NCBI GenBank assembly: GCA_017545325.1
Contig: JAFWOX010000128.1
Coordinates: 1-64,000, forward strand
DNA: 64,000 bases
From: Oscillospiraceae bacterium
GTDB taxonomy: Bacteria; Bacillota_A; Clostridia; Oscillospirales; Oscillospiraceae
Reading direction: 5' to 3'
The notes beneath the pieces are model-generated. The model saw only the letters and a list, made by a program, of their open reading frames with translations, was not told the DNA's origin and searched no databases. Within the stretch, counting starts at the first letter, position 1. Every line of letters begins with the position of its first letter. Shown piece by piece: positions 39,965-48,083 of the stretch. Position numbers and translations under genes: made by a program.

Positions 39965-41776
39965 ATGCAACCCCGTAAGGGAGAGCGGGTCCGCGCTCTC
40001 CTCCGCTACATGAAGGGATTTCGCCTTCCCATTCTGCTGAGCTTTCTGCTCATGGCCCTGGAGCTGATCCTGGGCTTTATCGCCCCCCTGGTCCTGGCGG
40101 TGACCATCGACTCCGTATTGGATACCAAGCCCGTGAACGTGGCCTGGTATTTCTCCTGGTTCGTCCCCGCCGTGGGGGGCGTGGAGGTCATCCGCCGGAA
40201 CCTTTGGATCATGGCGGCCGCCATGCTGGGCATGACCATTCTCTCCGGCCTGGTCCGCTTCGCCCGGGCCAGGCTGAATACCCGCTCCGGCGAGGGCACC
40301 GTCCGCCGTCTGCGAGACCGGCTCTACGCCCATATCCAGCGCCTCCCCTATCGCTGGCATGCCGCCGCGCAGACGGGCGACGTGATCCAGCGGGCCACCA
40401 CGGATGTGGATACCATCCGCCGCTTTCTCTCCGGCATGCTGCTGGAGTTCGTCCGCACCATCCTGATGATCCTGGTGGGGGCGGCGGTGATGTTCACCAT
40501 CAATACCACCCTGGCCCTCATCACCATCGGCATGGTGATCCCCGTTGCGGTGGTGAGCATCCTCTTCCACCTGCGCATCGACAAGCTCTTCACGACGCAG
40601 GAGGAGGCGGAGGGCCGCCTGTTCACCGTAATGCAGGAGAACGTCACCGGCATCCGGGTGGTGCGGGCCTTCGGCCGTTCCGGCTTCGAGCTGGACCGGT
40701 TCAACGCCGCCAACGAGGAAAACCGGAGGCAGCTTCTGCGGGTGAACCGCACCTTCGCCTCCCTGTGGGCGGTGCTGGACCTGCTGTGCGGGATGGAGTT
40801 CGCCGCCGTCCTCATCGTGGGCATCCTTCTGGCGGTGGGGGGAAGCCTCACCATCGGCCAGTTCACCGTATTCCTCAGCTATGTATATACCTTCTTCTGG
40901 CCGATCCGGGGCTTCGGCCGGGTGCTCAGCGAGCTCAGCCGCACCCTGGTGGCGGCGGGCCGTCTGGAGGAGATCTTCAGGGCGGAGGAGGAAGAGGATC
41001 TGGAGACCGGCTCAGAACCCTCCCTCCGGGGGGATGTGGACTTCCGGGACGTGACCTTCTCCTATGGAGAAACCCCGGTGCTGCAGCACCTGGACCTGCA
41101 TATTCCCGGCGGCAGCACAGCCGCCATCCTGGGGGGCACCGGCTCCGGCAAAAGCACCCTGACCCTGCTGCTCCAGCGCCTGTATGAGATCGATTCCGGA
41201 AGGATCACCATCGGCGGCACAGATCTGCGGGAGATCCGCAAGTCCCATCTGCGCAGCCATATCGGCATCGTGCTCCAGGAGCCCTTCCTCTATTCCCGGA
41301 GCATCCTGCAGAATATCGACCTCCGCAGCCGGGAGCCCGACCGGGCCCTGGCGGAGGCCGCGGCCAGGGACGCCTCCGTCCACGAGGATATCCTGGCCTT
41401 CGAGCAGGGGTACGATACCGTGGTAGGGGAGCGGGGCGTCACCCTCTCCGGCGGGCAGAAGCAGCGGGTGGCCATTGCCCGGGCCCTGGCGGGGAACAGC
41501 GACATCCTGGTATTCGACGACTCCCTCTCCGCCGTGGATACCCGCACGGACGCCGCCATCCGGGACGCCCTCCGCGCCCGGCGGCAGGGGGTCACCACCC
41601 TCATCATCTCCCACCGGGTCACCACCCTGATGGAGGCCGACCGGATCTATGTGCTGAAGGACGGACGGGTGGCCGAGGAGGGCACCCATGAGGAGCTCAT
41701 GGCCCTGGAGGGGGGCATTTACCGGCGCACCTTCGATATTCAGAGCGCCGCGGTGGAAGAAGGTGATCCCGCATGA
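39965..41776 (+). CDS. Heterodimeric ABC exporter, subunit with degenerate catalytic site
   Basis: 603 residues: six membrane helices (about 20-310) and an ATPase domain with Walker A GGTGSGKST, Q-loop region IGIVLQEPFLYS, signature LSGGQKQR, Walker B ILVFDDSLSAVDT and switch His in ISHRVTTL. The residue after the Walker B Asp is Asp, not Glu, as in the non-canonical site of BmrC/TM287-type exporters. Its start follows AAAAGAGGTATCTGCAC. The gene overlaps the next by 4 bp (ATGA), so the two subunits are made together. Probable multidrug or lipid exporter. Confidence 0.93.
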   Translation: MQPRKGERVRALLRYMKGFRLPILLSFLLMALELILGFIAPLVLAVTIDSVLDTKPVNVAWYFSWFVPAVGGVEVIRRNLWIMAAAMLGMTILSGLVRFARARLNTRSGEGTVRRLRDRLYAHIQRLPYRWHAAAQTGDVIQRATTDVDTIRRFLSGMLLEFVRTILMILVGAAVMFTINTTLALITIGMVIPVAVVSILFHLRIDKLFTTQEEAEGRLFTVMQENVTGIRVVRAFGRSGFELDRFNAANEENRRQLLRVNRTFASLWAVLDLLCGMEFAAVLIVGILLAVGGSLTIGQFTVFLSYVYTFFWPIRGFGRVLSELSRTLVAAGRLEEIFRAEEEEDLETGSEPSLRGDVDFRDVTFSYGETPVLQHLDLHIPGGSTAAILGGTGSGKSTLTLLLQRLYEIDSGRITIGGTDLREIRKSHLRSHIGIVLQEPFLYSRSILQNIDLRSREPDRALAEAAARDASVHEDILAFEQGYDTVVGERGVTLSGGQKQRVAIARALAGNSDILVFDDSLSAVDTRTDAAIRDALRARRQGVTTLIISHRVTTLMEADRIYVLKDGRVAEEGTHEELMALEGGIYRRTFDIQSAAVEEGDPA

Positions 41777-43608
41777 ACGAGCAGGAAAAGGATTACGAGG
41801 GCCAGCGCATTGACCCGAAGACCTGGAAAAGCATCCTGCGCTTCGCCGCCCCCAAGAAGAACTATTTCCTCCTGATCCTGTGCGGCGGCATGGCAGCCGG
41901 GATCATCGATACCCTCATGTCCTTCATGTCCCGCTGGGCCATCGACGGCTTCATGATCCCCGGGACCACGGAGCACGTCTGGCTCTTTGCGGCGGCGGCC
42001 ATCGGCCTCCAGACCCTCATGGCCGTACTGACCCTGGTCTACTGCCGCTCCGCCGGGTACCTGGAGGCTTACCTCAACGCAGAGGTGCGGAAGGCGGCCT
42101 ATACCCGGCTCCAGAGCATGAGCTTCAGCTACTTTGACAAGACCAGCACCGGGCATCTGATCTCCCGGCTCACCGGGGATATCACCCGGATCATGGAGAT
42201 GGTCTCCTGGACCTGCATCGACCTGGGCTGGGGGATCATGGCGGTGATCGCCAGCCTGATCGCCATGTTCCTGGTGAACCTGAAGCTGGCCCTCATCACC
42301 CTGGCGGCGGTGCCGGTGGTGGCCCTGCTCTCCGTATGGTTCCAGAAGAAGATTCTCAAATACCAGCGGAAGACCAGAAGGCTGAACAGCATGATCACCT
42401 CTTCCTTCAACGAGGGGATCATGGGAGCCCAGACCAGCAAGACCCTGAACCGGGAAGCCCTGAACAACCAGGAGTTTTCCCAGGAGACCCGGGATATGTT
42501 CAAGGCCTCCATGCGCTCCGCCACCATCTCCGCCGTATATATGCCCCTGGCCAGCCTGGTGATCAGCCTGGCGACGGGCTGCGTTCTCATCGCGGGCGGG
42601 CATGACGTGCAGACAGGCGTACTCACCATCGGCACCCTGAACTTTTTCATCAATATCGGCAGCATGATGTTTGAGCCCATCCGGAATTTTGCCGGGATCT
42701 TCGCGGAATTCCAGTCCTGCCAGGCTGCGGCGGAGCGGGTGGCGGACGTGCTCCAGTGCGTCAGCGAGATCGAGGACAGTCCGGAGGTCATAGAGAGATA
42801 CGGGGATTTCTTCCACCCGAAAAGGGAGAATTGGGAGCCCATCCGGGGGGACGTGGATTTTGATCACGTTTCCTTCTGGTATCTCCCCGGGGAGCCGGTG
42901 CTCTCCGATTTCAGCCTCCATGTAAAGGCCGGGGAGAATATCGCCCTGGTGGGAGAGACCGGCGGGGGCAAGTCCACCATCGTAAATCTGCTCTGCCGCT
43001 TCTATGAGCCCCGGGAGGGGGTCATCCGCATCGACGGGAAGGACTACCGTGAGCGGAGCCAGCTCTGGCTCCAGAGCAGCCTGGGCTATGTGCTCCAGAC
43101 CCCCCACCTCTTTTCCGGCAGCATCATGGAAAATATCCGCTACGGCCGCCTGGAGGCCACGGATGAGGAGGTCCGGGAGGCCGCCCGCCTGGTGGGGGCA
43201 GACGAATTCATCGAAAAGCTGGAGAAGGGCTACGATACGGACGCCGGGGAGGGGGGCGGAAACCTCTCCACCGGGCAGAAGCAGCTCATCTCCTTCGCCC
43301 GGGCCATTCTGGCGGATCCCGCCATCTTTGTGCTGGACGAGGCCACCAGCTCCATCGACACGGTTTCGGAGCAGCGCATCCAGGCCGCCGCGGACAAGCT
43401 TCTCCAGGGACGCACCAGCTTCATCATCGCCCACCGGCTCAGCACCGTGCGCAACGCCGACCGGATCCTGGTGATCGACGGGGGGCGCATCCTAGAGGAG
43501 GGCAGCCACAAGGCGCTCATGGCCAAAAAGGGCCGGTATTACGAGCTGTACGAAAATCAGTTCCGCCGGGATCGGCTGCGTCAGTCCCTGGAGGAGCTGG
43601 ACCGGTAA
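41773..43608 (+). CDS. Heterodimeric ABC exporter, subunit with canonical catalytic site
   Basis: 611 residues with six membrane helices and an ATPase domain. Walker A is GETGGGKST, signature LSTGQKQL (an S-T change from the usual LSGGQ), Walker B FVLDEATSSIDT with the catalytic Glu, and switch His in IAHRLSTVRN. It pairs with the preceding subunit so that one of the two ATP sites is consensus and one degenerate. The N-terminus is soluble (MNEQEKDYEGQRIDPKTWK). The ATGA overlap sets the start. Substrate unknown. Confidence 0.93.
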   Translation: MNEQEKDYEGQRIDPKTWKSILRFAAPKKNYFLLILCGGMAAGIIDTLMSFMSRWAIDGFMIPGTTEHVWLFAAAAIGLQTLMAVLTLVYCRSAGYLEAYLNAEVRKAAYTRLQSMSFSYFDKTSTGHLISRLTGDITRIMEMVSWTCIDLGWGIMAVIASLIAMFLVNLKLALITLAAVPVVALLSVWFQKKILKYQRKTRRLNSMITSSFNEGIMGAQTSKTLNREALNNQEFSQETRDMFKASMRSATISAVYMPLASLVISLATGCVLIAGGHDVQTGVLTIGTLNFFINIGSMMFEPIRNFAGIFAEFQSCQAAAERVADVLQCVSEIEDSPEVIERYGDFFHPKRENWEPIRGDVDFDHVSFWYLPGEPVLSDFSLHVKAGENIALVGETGGGKSTIVNLLCRFYEPREGVIRIDGKDYRERSQLWLQSSLGYVLQTPHLFSGSIMENIRYGRLEATDEEVREAARLVGADEFIEKLEKGYDTDAGEGGGNLSTGQKQLISFARAILADPAIFVLDEATSSIDTVSEQRIQAAADKLLQGRTSFIIAHRLSTVRNADRILVIDGGRILEEGSHKALMAKKGRYYELYENQFRRDRLRQSLEELDR

Positions 43609-43689
43609 GGCGCGGTACAGCCGGGGTAAAGCGGGGCGCTCCGGTCTGCCCCGCGCCGCGCGGGAACGGAATCCCAGCAGGCAAAGAAC

Positions 43690-43729
43690 ACGGGAGGCAC
43701 GGCCATTCAGCCGTGCCTCCCGTTTCATC
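43690..43729. terminator. Terminator between ABC exporter and flavin reductase
   Basis: 14-bp stem ACGGGAGGCACGGC / GCCGTGCCTCCCGT with loop CATTCA, then TTCATCT. It lies between convergent genes. Confidence 0.8.
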
Positions 43730-43735
43730 TCCGGT

Positions 43736-44212
43736 TCACTTTCTCAGGATCTCCACCACTTCCCCGATGTACATCCGATGCGGCTCCTCCGGGGTATAGA
43801 TCCTCTCCGCCACCTCCGGGGGCATATTCTCCCGGATCAGATCCTGCCAGTACATCTTGCGGCAGACCAGGGTGGTTTCCGCCTGGGCGAAGGCGACGCC
43901 GTTCTCCAGCGCCACGGGGGTGAACCGGGTCAGGGCGGTCTTATCCCCCTCCCGCCCGGATTTGGACCCCATGATCATCAGATCGCTCCGGTATTCCTCC
44001 GGGAAAAAGCTCACGGTAAAGAAACTGTTCTTCTCCATATACTTCCAGGTATACCGGATGGGCTTCACATACACCGTCGCCGCCGGTTTGCCCCAAAGGG
44101 TGCCCAATCCGCCCCAGCTGATGGTCATGCCGTTATAGTCCTCCCGGGTGCCCGCCGTGAGCAGGGCCCATTTCTCGTTGAACCGGGAAAAGATATCCGT
44201 GGTAAATTCCAT
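43736..44212 (-). CDS. Flavin reductase-like FMN-binding protein (flavoredoxin type)
   Basis: A 158-residue FMN-binding split barrel. Features: WALLTAGTREDYNGMTISWGGLGTLWGKPAATVYVKPIRYT, the flavin-binding core, shown here as short pieces TAGTREDYN, TISWGGLG and YVKPIRYT, then FFTVSFFPEEYRSDL and SKSGREGDK. Relatives (flavoredoxin, HpaC-like proteins) carry electrons or reduce flavin. The start at 44212 follows AGGAGG; an earlier in-frame Met overlaps the M23 gene and lacks a ribosome site. It follows the peptidase gene by 80 bp in the same direction. Confidence 0.85.
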   Translation of the reverse strand: MEFTTDIFSRFNEKWALLTAGTREDYNGMTISWGGLGTLWGKPAATVYVKPIRYTWKYMEKNSFFTVSFFPEEYRSDLMIMGSKSGREGDKTALTRFTPVALENGVAFAQAETTLVCRKMYWQDLIRENMPPEVAERIYTPEEPHRMYIGEVVEILRK

Positions 44213-44292
44213 GCCTTCCTCCTGTCTGCCGGTATGGACCGGTCCTGAATAGACAAAAGACTCCGGCAGGATGCCGGAGCCGGAACTGACGA

Positions 44293-45549
44293 TCATAGCC
44301 TGGGCGGGGTGCCCTCTTTCGGGAGATAGGGAACGGGATCCACCGCCGCGCCCCCCTCGGGATGGAGCTCGAAATGGACATGTACGCCGCTGGCCACGCC
44401 GGTGGCGCCCTGCTCCGCGATGACGTCCCCCTGATAGACGATATCCCCCTCCGCTACCAGGTTCTTGCTGTTATGGGCGTAATAGGTGACGTCCCCGTTA
44501 TCATGCTGGATCTCGATCAGCAGGCCATAGCCGCTGTACTCCCCGGCGAAGATGACCACGCCCCCGTCCGACGCGAGGATGGGATCGCCGTAATGCCCCG
44601 CCAGGTCGATGCCCCGGTGGAAGCTGGAGCCGATGGAGGCCCCCCGATAACCGAAGGAAGAGCTGAGCCAGGTCTGCTCGGAGAAGGGCCATATGTAGGT
44701 GCCGGTGCTGAGCCGGGGACGGGTACCCTGCCGCACCACCCGAGTCGTCGGCTCGGTGAGCACGGTCTGGGAGATTACATGCTTTTCCTGGAGGACGCCG
44801 TTGATTAGGGTCTGGGAGTACTCCACCCGGAGCTCCCCGTCCTTCCCCTCCTCCAGGACCACCTCCTCATCCTCAAACAGGGTCTCATCCTGCGCTGTCT
44901 TCGTGAGGCAGGGATAACTCTCCACAAGGGTATAATTCTCCACGGTCTCCACTTGGATGGCCGCGGCCAGCTTTTCCAGATTATCCGTCAGCAGCTCGGT
45001 GCTGGCATAGCCCTGGGCCAGGGTCACCTCCTGCAGGAAGGAGGCGGAGACGGTATCCTCCGTCATATACCGGTTCTGGATCTCCTCCAGCGCCAGCATG
45101 GCCTCCGCCTGGCCGGGGAAGGCGCAGACGGCCTCTCCATCCAGATAGACCAGCTCCAGGCTGCAGGCGCCCTCCACGCTCTGGTACAGGGTGCTGACCA
45201 CCTGAGCCTCCTCCTCCGGGGAAGCGGGGGCAAAGGCCAGACGGCAGGTCAGGGTCGGGGCGGTCCAGGAATAGCCCAGGGCGTCGCTGGCGGCCTGGGT
45301 CACCCGCTCCACAATGGCGTCCAACCGCTCCTGATCCTGCACATAGCCGATCAGGCTGCCGTCCATGCTCACCGCCAGGGTCCACCGCACACGGCTCACG
45401 CAGAAAAGAGCAACAGCAAGGACAGCGGCCAGAGCAAGCACCCGGCGGTGCTTTCTCGCCTTCGCGCAGAAGGCCTGCAGGAGCAAGCGCCGACGGACGG
45501 CGCTATCCGCAGTACTCCGCTCTTCCCTTGTCCTCTCCTGCTGCCGCAT
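44293..45549 (-). CDS. Membrane-anchored M23 peptidase with G5 domain
   Basis: 418 residues. A basic cytosolic N-terminus is followed by one membrane helix (about 37-53, LALAAVLAVALFCVSRV) and an extracellular part. A G5-type domain lies around 205-285 (LVESYPCLTKTAQDETLF...VLTEPTTRVVRQGT). The M23 metallopeptidase domain follows with zinc ligands in FHRGIDLAGHYGD (H-x3-D) and SGVHVHFELHPEGG (H-x-H). It should cut peptide cross-links of peptidoglycan. Similar proteins act in sporulation (SpoIIQ-like) or growth; yabP and yabQ are divergent to its right. The start follows AGGAG at a rather long distance. Confidence 0.88.
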   Translation of the reverse strand: MRQQERTREERSTADSAVRRRLLLQAFCAKARKHRRVLALAAVLAVALFCVSRVRWTLAVSMDGSLIGYVQDQERLDAIVERVTQAASDALGYSWTAPTLTCRLAFAPASPEEEAQVVSTLYQSVEGACSLELVYLDGEAVCAFPGQAEAMLALEEIQNRYMTEDTVSASFLQEVTLAQGYASTELLTDNLEKLAAAIQVETVENYTLVESYPCLTKTAQDETLFEDEEVVLEEGKDGELRVEYSQTLINGVLQEKHVISQTVLTEPTTRVVRQGTRPRLSTGTYIWPFSEQTWLSSSFGYRGASIGSSFHRGIDLAGHYGDPILASDGGVVIFAGEYSGYGLLIEIQHDNGDVTYYAHNSKNLVAEGDIVYQGDVIAEQGATGVASGVHVHFELHPEGGAAVDPVPYLPKEGTPPRL

Positions 45550-45775
45550 AACAGATGGTAACTCCTGTCATCAAAATGAAATGTCCCCGGCAAAAACGGT
45601 GACAAATCCCCGTTTGCGTAACAATTTGGTTACAGAAGGCATTTTACACGATGCCGCATGGCTTGTCAAGAGCAAAAAAGGAAAAGCGGACCAAGTTGCT
45701 CAACAGGCATTCGCGGCGGCGCGGTCTACTCCGGCGGAGGCGCGCATAGGGTATCCTGAGGTGATGGATTTGGCA

Positions 45776-46066
45776 ATGACCTACGAGGATGCAAAGGGCG
45801 GCCGGAGCGCCCAGTCCCACAGCCTGAGTCTCAGCGACCTGCGAAGGCTCACGGTGAGCGGCGTGGAGGACGTGGAGAGCTTCGACGAGGATACGGTGGT
45901 TCTAGTGACCTGCGGCGGCACCCTGACGGTGCGGGGCAGCGGACTGAAGATCGAGAAGCTGAGCCTGGACGGGGGCGAGCTGGTGGTGGAGGGCCGCATG
46001 GACAGCCTGGACTACGCGGAGAACGCGCCGGGCCGCCGGAGCTGGATCGGCAGGCTCCTGGGCTGA
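45776..46066 (+). CDS. yabP: Sporulation protein YabP
   Basis: A 96-residue protein of the YabP/YqfC family, needed for spore formation in Bacillus. It has the family core HSLSLSDLRRLTVSGVEDVESFDEDTVVL given here as LSLSDLRRLTVSGV and VESFDEDTV, then TCGGTLTVRGSGLKIEKLSL. The start at 45776 follows GAGGTG at about 11 bp; an ATG 12 bp earlier in frame is also possible. The open frame extends further upstream without homology. It overlaps yabQ by one base (TGATG). Confidence 0.9.
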   Translation: MTYEDAKGGRSAQSHSLSLSDLRRLTVSGVEDVESFDEDTVVLVTCGGTLTVRGSGLKIEKLSLDGGELVVEGRMDSLDYAENAPGRRSWIGRLLG

Positions 46067-46827
46067 TGGGCCTTGACCCCGGATGGCAGGGGCTGCAGGC
46101 CCTGTGTTCCCTGGCCTGCGGTCCCCTGCTCGGCCTGGTGTACGACCTGACCGCCGCCCTGCGGCGGCAGCTGGGGCTGGATCGGACCCGCCTCCTGCCG
46201 GATCTTCTGTTCTGTCTTTTGGCCGCTCTGGTGCTCTTCCTCCTGGGCTTTACCGTGGGAAACGGCCGGCTGCGGCTGTTCATGCCCCTTATCCTGGTGC
46301 TGGGGGCGGTGTTCTACCTTCTTGCGCTCCGGGGGCCGGGCAGGCGTCTGGCCGGTTTTCTGGCCGCTTTTCTCCTGCGGATCTGCTCCATCGCCCTGTC
46401 TCCCCTGGTTTTTTTGGGAAAAACCGCGAAAAAAACTCTGATTTTTCTCAAAAATCTCTTTCAATATCTGGCCGGATGGTTTACAATAAGCTATCGGACA
46501 TTCGGCTCCGTCAGGAACGTGTGTTTTTGGGAGGCTCGCCATGAAACTAAAGCGATGCGGTATACTCACGAAGCTCTTGATCCTTGGCCTGCTGGTCTAT
46601 CTCCTGGTGGCCTACGCCAGGACCCAGATCCGCATCGGCGAGGCGGAGGAGCAGCAGCGCGCTCTTCAGGCGGAGGTGCGCACCATGTCCGTCAGCAACG
46701 CCGCGCTGGAGTACGAGATCGAGCATTGCCAGGACCCGGAGACCATCGAAAAGGTAGCCCGGGAAAAGCTGGGGCTGGTCCTGCCGGGCGAGATCGTCTT
46801 CTACGACATGGGCGACTGAGCGGCTGA
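46066..46827 (+). CDS. yabQ: Spore cortex biosynthesis protein YabQ (frame runs on through divIC)
   Basis: The first 160 residues are YabQ-like: ACGPLLGLVYDLTAALRRQL at the N-terminus, then several hydrophobic helices (LLFCLLAALVLFLLGFTVG, LFMPLILVLGAVFYLLAL). YabQ is a membrane protein of the spore coat/cortex pathway. The frame does not stop near 46540, where homology ends, but continues to 46827 over the whole of divIC in another frame. The last 100 residues look like a shadow of divIC. Either the two genes truly overlap by about 280 bp, or a stop was lost through mutation or sequence error. The start overlaps the yabP stop. Confidence 0.75.
   Translation: MGLDPGWQGLQALCSLACGPLLGLVYDLTAALRRQLGLDRTRLLPDLLFCLLAALVLFLLGFTVGNGRLRLFMPLILVLGAVFYLLALRGPGRRLAGFLAAFLLRICSIALSPLVFLGKTAKKTLIFLKNLFQYLAGWFTISYRTFGSVRNVCFWEARHETKAMRYTHEALDPWPAGLSPGGLRQDPDPHRRGGGAAARSSGGGAHHVRQQRRAGVRDRALPGPGDHRKGSPGKAGAGPAGRDRLLRHGRLSG
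46541..46819 (+). CDS. divIC: Septum formation initiator DivIC/FtsB
   Basis: A 92-residue bitopic protein of the divisome. After a short basic N-terminus comes one membrane helix (TKLLILGLLVYLLVAYART, about 10-28), then a coiled coil (IGEAEEQQRALQAEVRTM) and the conserved end EKVAREKLGLVLPGEIVFYD. It forms a complex with FtsL and DivIB at the septum. The start follows GGGAGG. The yabP-yabQ-divIC-yabR order is conserved in spore-forming Bacillota, which supports all four calls. Confidence 0.92.
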   Translation: MKLKRCGILTKLLILGLLVYLLVAYARTQIRIGEAEEQQRALQAEVRTMSVSNAALEYEIEHCQDPETIEKVAREKLGLVLPGEIVFYDMGD

Positions 46828-46878
46828 GAGCACCACGCAGGGGAAAGCGATCCGGATACAGGGAGGAACCAGATTTCC

Positions 46879-47322
46879 ATGGATGTGACAGTTGGGGCGG
46901 TCCTGGAGGGCAAGGTCACCGGGATCATGAAATTCGGGGCGTTTGTCTCCCTTCCGGGAGGCAAATCCGGTCTGGTCCATATTTCGGAGATCGCCTACAC
47001 CTACGTGAATCAGGTGAGCGATCATCTTCAGGTGGGGCAGGAGGTCAAGGTCAAGGTCATCGGCATCGATGAAGCGGGCCGCATCAACCTCTCCATCAAG
47101 AAGGCCATGGATCCTCCCCAGCAGCAGGACCGGCGCAGGACCGCGCCGCCCCCCTCGCCCCGGGCGGGGGACAGGCGCAGCGCGCCCCCCAGCTTCGAGG
47201 ATAAGCTGAAGCAGTTCATGCAGGATTCGGACAGCCGCATGTCCGGCGTGCGGCAGTACAGCGAAAACAAAAAGAGCCGCCGGAGCCGCAAATCGAATTT
47301 CGACGACGATTATTACGAATGA
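46879..47322 (+). CDS. yabR: S1 RNA-binding domain protein, YabR type
   Basis: A 147-residue protein. Residues 3-72 form an S1 domain (VGAVLEGKVTGIMKFGAFVS, SGLVHISEIAYTYVNQV, VKVKVIGIDEAGRINLSIK). The rest is basic, Pro/Ser/Arg-rich and disordered (PPSPRAGDRRSAPPS) with an acidic tail DDDYYE. YabR-type proteins are general-stress or translation-related; the exact role is unsettled. It follows divIC by 60 bp and ends with a terminator, closing the yabPQ-divIC-yabR unit. The start follows GGGAGG. Confidence 0.88.
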   Translation: MDVTVGAVLEGKVTGIMKFGAFVSLPGGKSGLVHISEIAYTYVNQVSDHLQVGQEVKVKVIGIDEAGRINLSIKKAMDPPQQQDRRRTAPPPSPRAGDRRSAPPSFEDKLKQFMQDSDSRMSGVRQYSENKKSRRSRKSNFDDDYYE

Positions 47323-47331
47323 GCTCCTCAC

Positions 47332-47364
47332 CGCCGGGCAGGGACACCTGCCCGGCGATTTGTT
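47332..47364 (+). terminator. Terminator of the yabP-yabR unit
   Basis: CGCCGGGCAGG / CCTGCCCGGCG stem, then ATTTGTT. Confidence 0.75.
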
Positions 47365-47430
47365 CCCTTCCCTTTTTGGATTACCTGTGCTATACTGGAC
47401 CCAGATTCCACAACGGAAGGAGAGAGCCTG

Positions 47431-47964
47431 ATGAACTTTGTCTTTACCGAAAAGAAGATGTCCCCCTCCGACGATCTCCGCGCCTATGCCCAGAAGAAGA
47501 TCGGCAAGCTGGACAAGCTCTTCCGCAGCGAAAGCACCGCCTATATCACCTTCATGGTGGAGCGCAACCGCAACATCGCGGAAGTGACGCTGAACAGCGG
47601 CGGCATGTTCTTCCGGGTGACGGAAAGCACCAACAGCATGTACGTCTCCATCGACAACGCCGTGGATGCCCTGACCCGCCAGGTGCGGAAATACAAGACC
47701 CGCCTGGACAAGCGCATCCATGAGACGGTGCTGGAGGACTTCCTCCCCGCCGCCCCCGCCGAGGAGCCCGCGGAGGAATTCCGCGTCAAGCGGACGAAGC
47801 GCTTCTCCATCAAGCCCATGAGCGTGGACGAGGCCATCCTGCAGATGAACCTGCTGGGCCACAGCTTCTACGTCTTCAAGAACCAGGATGAGGGCGACGC
47901 CTTCAGCGTCGTTTATAAGCGGCAGGACGGGGATTACGGTCTGATCGAGAGCACCGAAGACTAG
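47431..47964 (+). CDS. hpf: Ribosome hibernation promoting factor, long form
   Basis: 177 residues. The N-terminal half is the ribosome-binding HPF/RaiA domain (KKMSPSDDLRAYAQKKIGKLDKLF, AYITFMVERNRNIAEVTLN, YVSIDNAVDALTRQVRKYK). A linker leads to the C-terminal dimerisation domain (RVKRTKRFSIKPMSVDEAILQMNLLGHSFYVFKN, then YKRQDGDYGLIE). The long form joins two 70S ribosomes into inactive 100S dimers in stationary phase. The start follows GGAAGGAGAG. An extended -10 (TGTGC-TATACT, near 47389) with a weak -35 lies upstream, and a strong terminator follows. Confidence 0.96.
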   Translation: MNFVFTEKKMSPSDDLRAYAQKKIGKLDKLFRSESTAYITFMVERNRNIAEVTLNSGGMFFRVTESTNSMYVSIDNAVDALTRQVRKYKTRLDKRIHETVLEDFLPAAPAEEPAEEFRVKRTKRFSIKPMSVDEAILQMNLLGHSFYVFKNQDEGDAFSVVYKRQDGDYGLIESTED

Positions 47965-47977
47965 AGATATCGGTTTT

Positions 47978-48011
47978 CGGGGTCTGCGCACTGCGCAGGC
48001 CCCGTTTTTTT
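47978..48011 (+). terminator. Terminator of hpf
   Basis: CGGGG-T-CTGCGC / GCGCAG-G-CCCCG stem followed by TTTTTTT. Confidence 0.88.
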
Positions 48012-48083
48012 GCGTCTGCGACAGGTTTCGCGGGGATTTGCGGCGGGAAATGAATAAGCTTGACGGGAAAGGGAGGAATGGCC

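Noticed and set aside
38537..40570. 677-codon frame antisense to the MATE and ABC genes
   Set aside because: Composition rich in H, G, E and D as expected for a shadow frame; sense strand encodes clear transporters.
45365..45775. N-terminal extension of YabP
   Set aside because: The frame is open but has no homology, overlaps the divergent M23 gene, and better starts with a ribosome site lie at 45764-45776.
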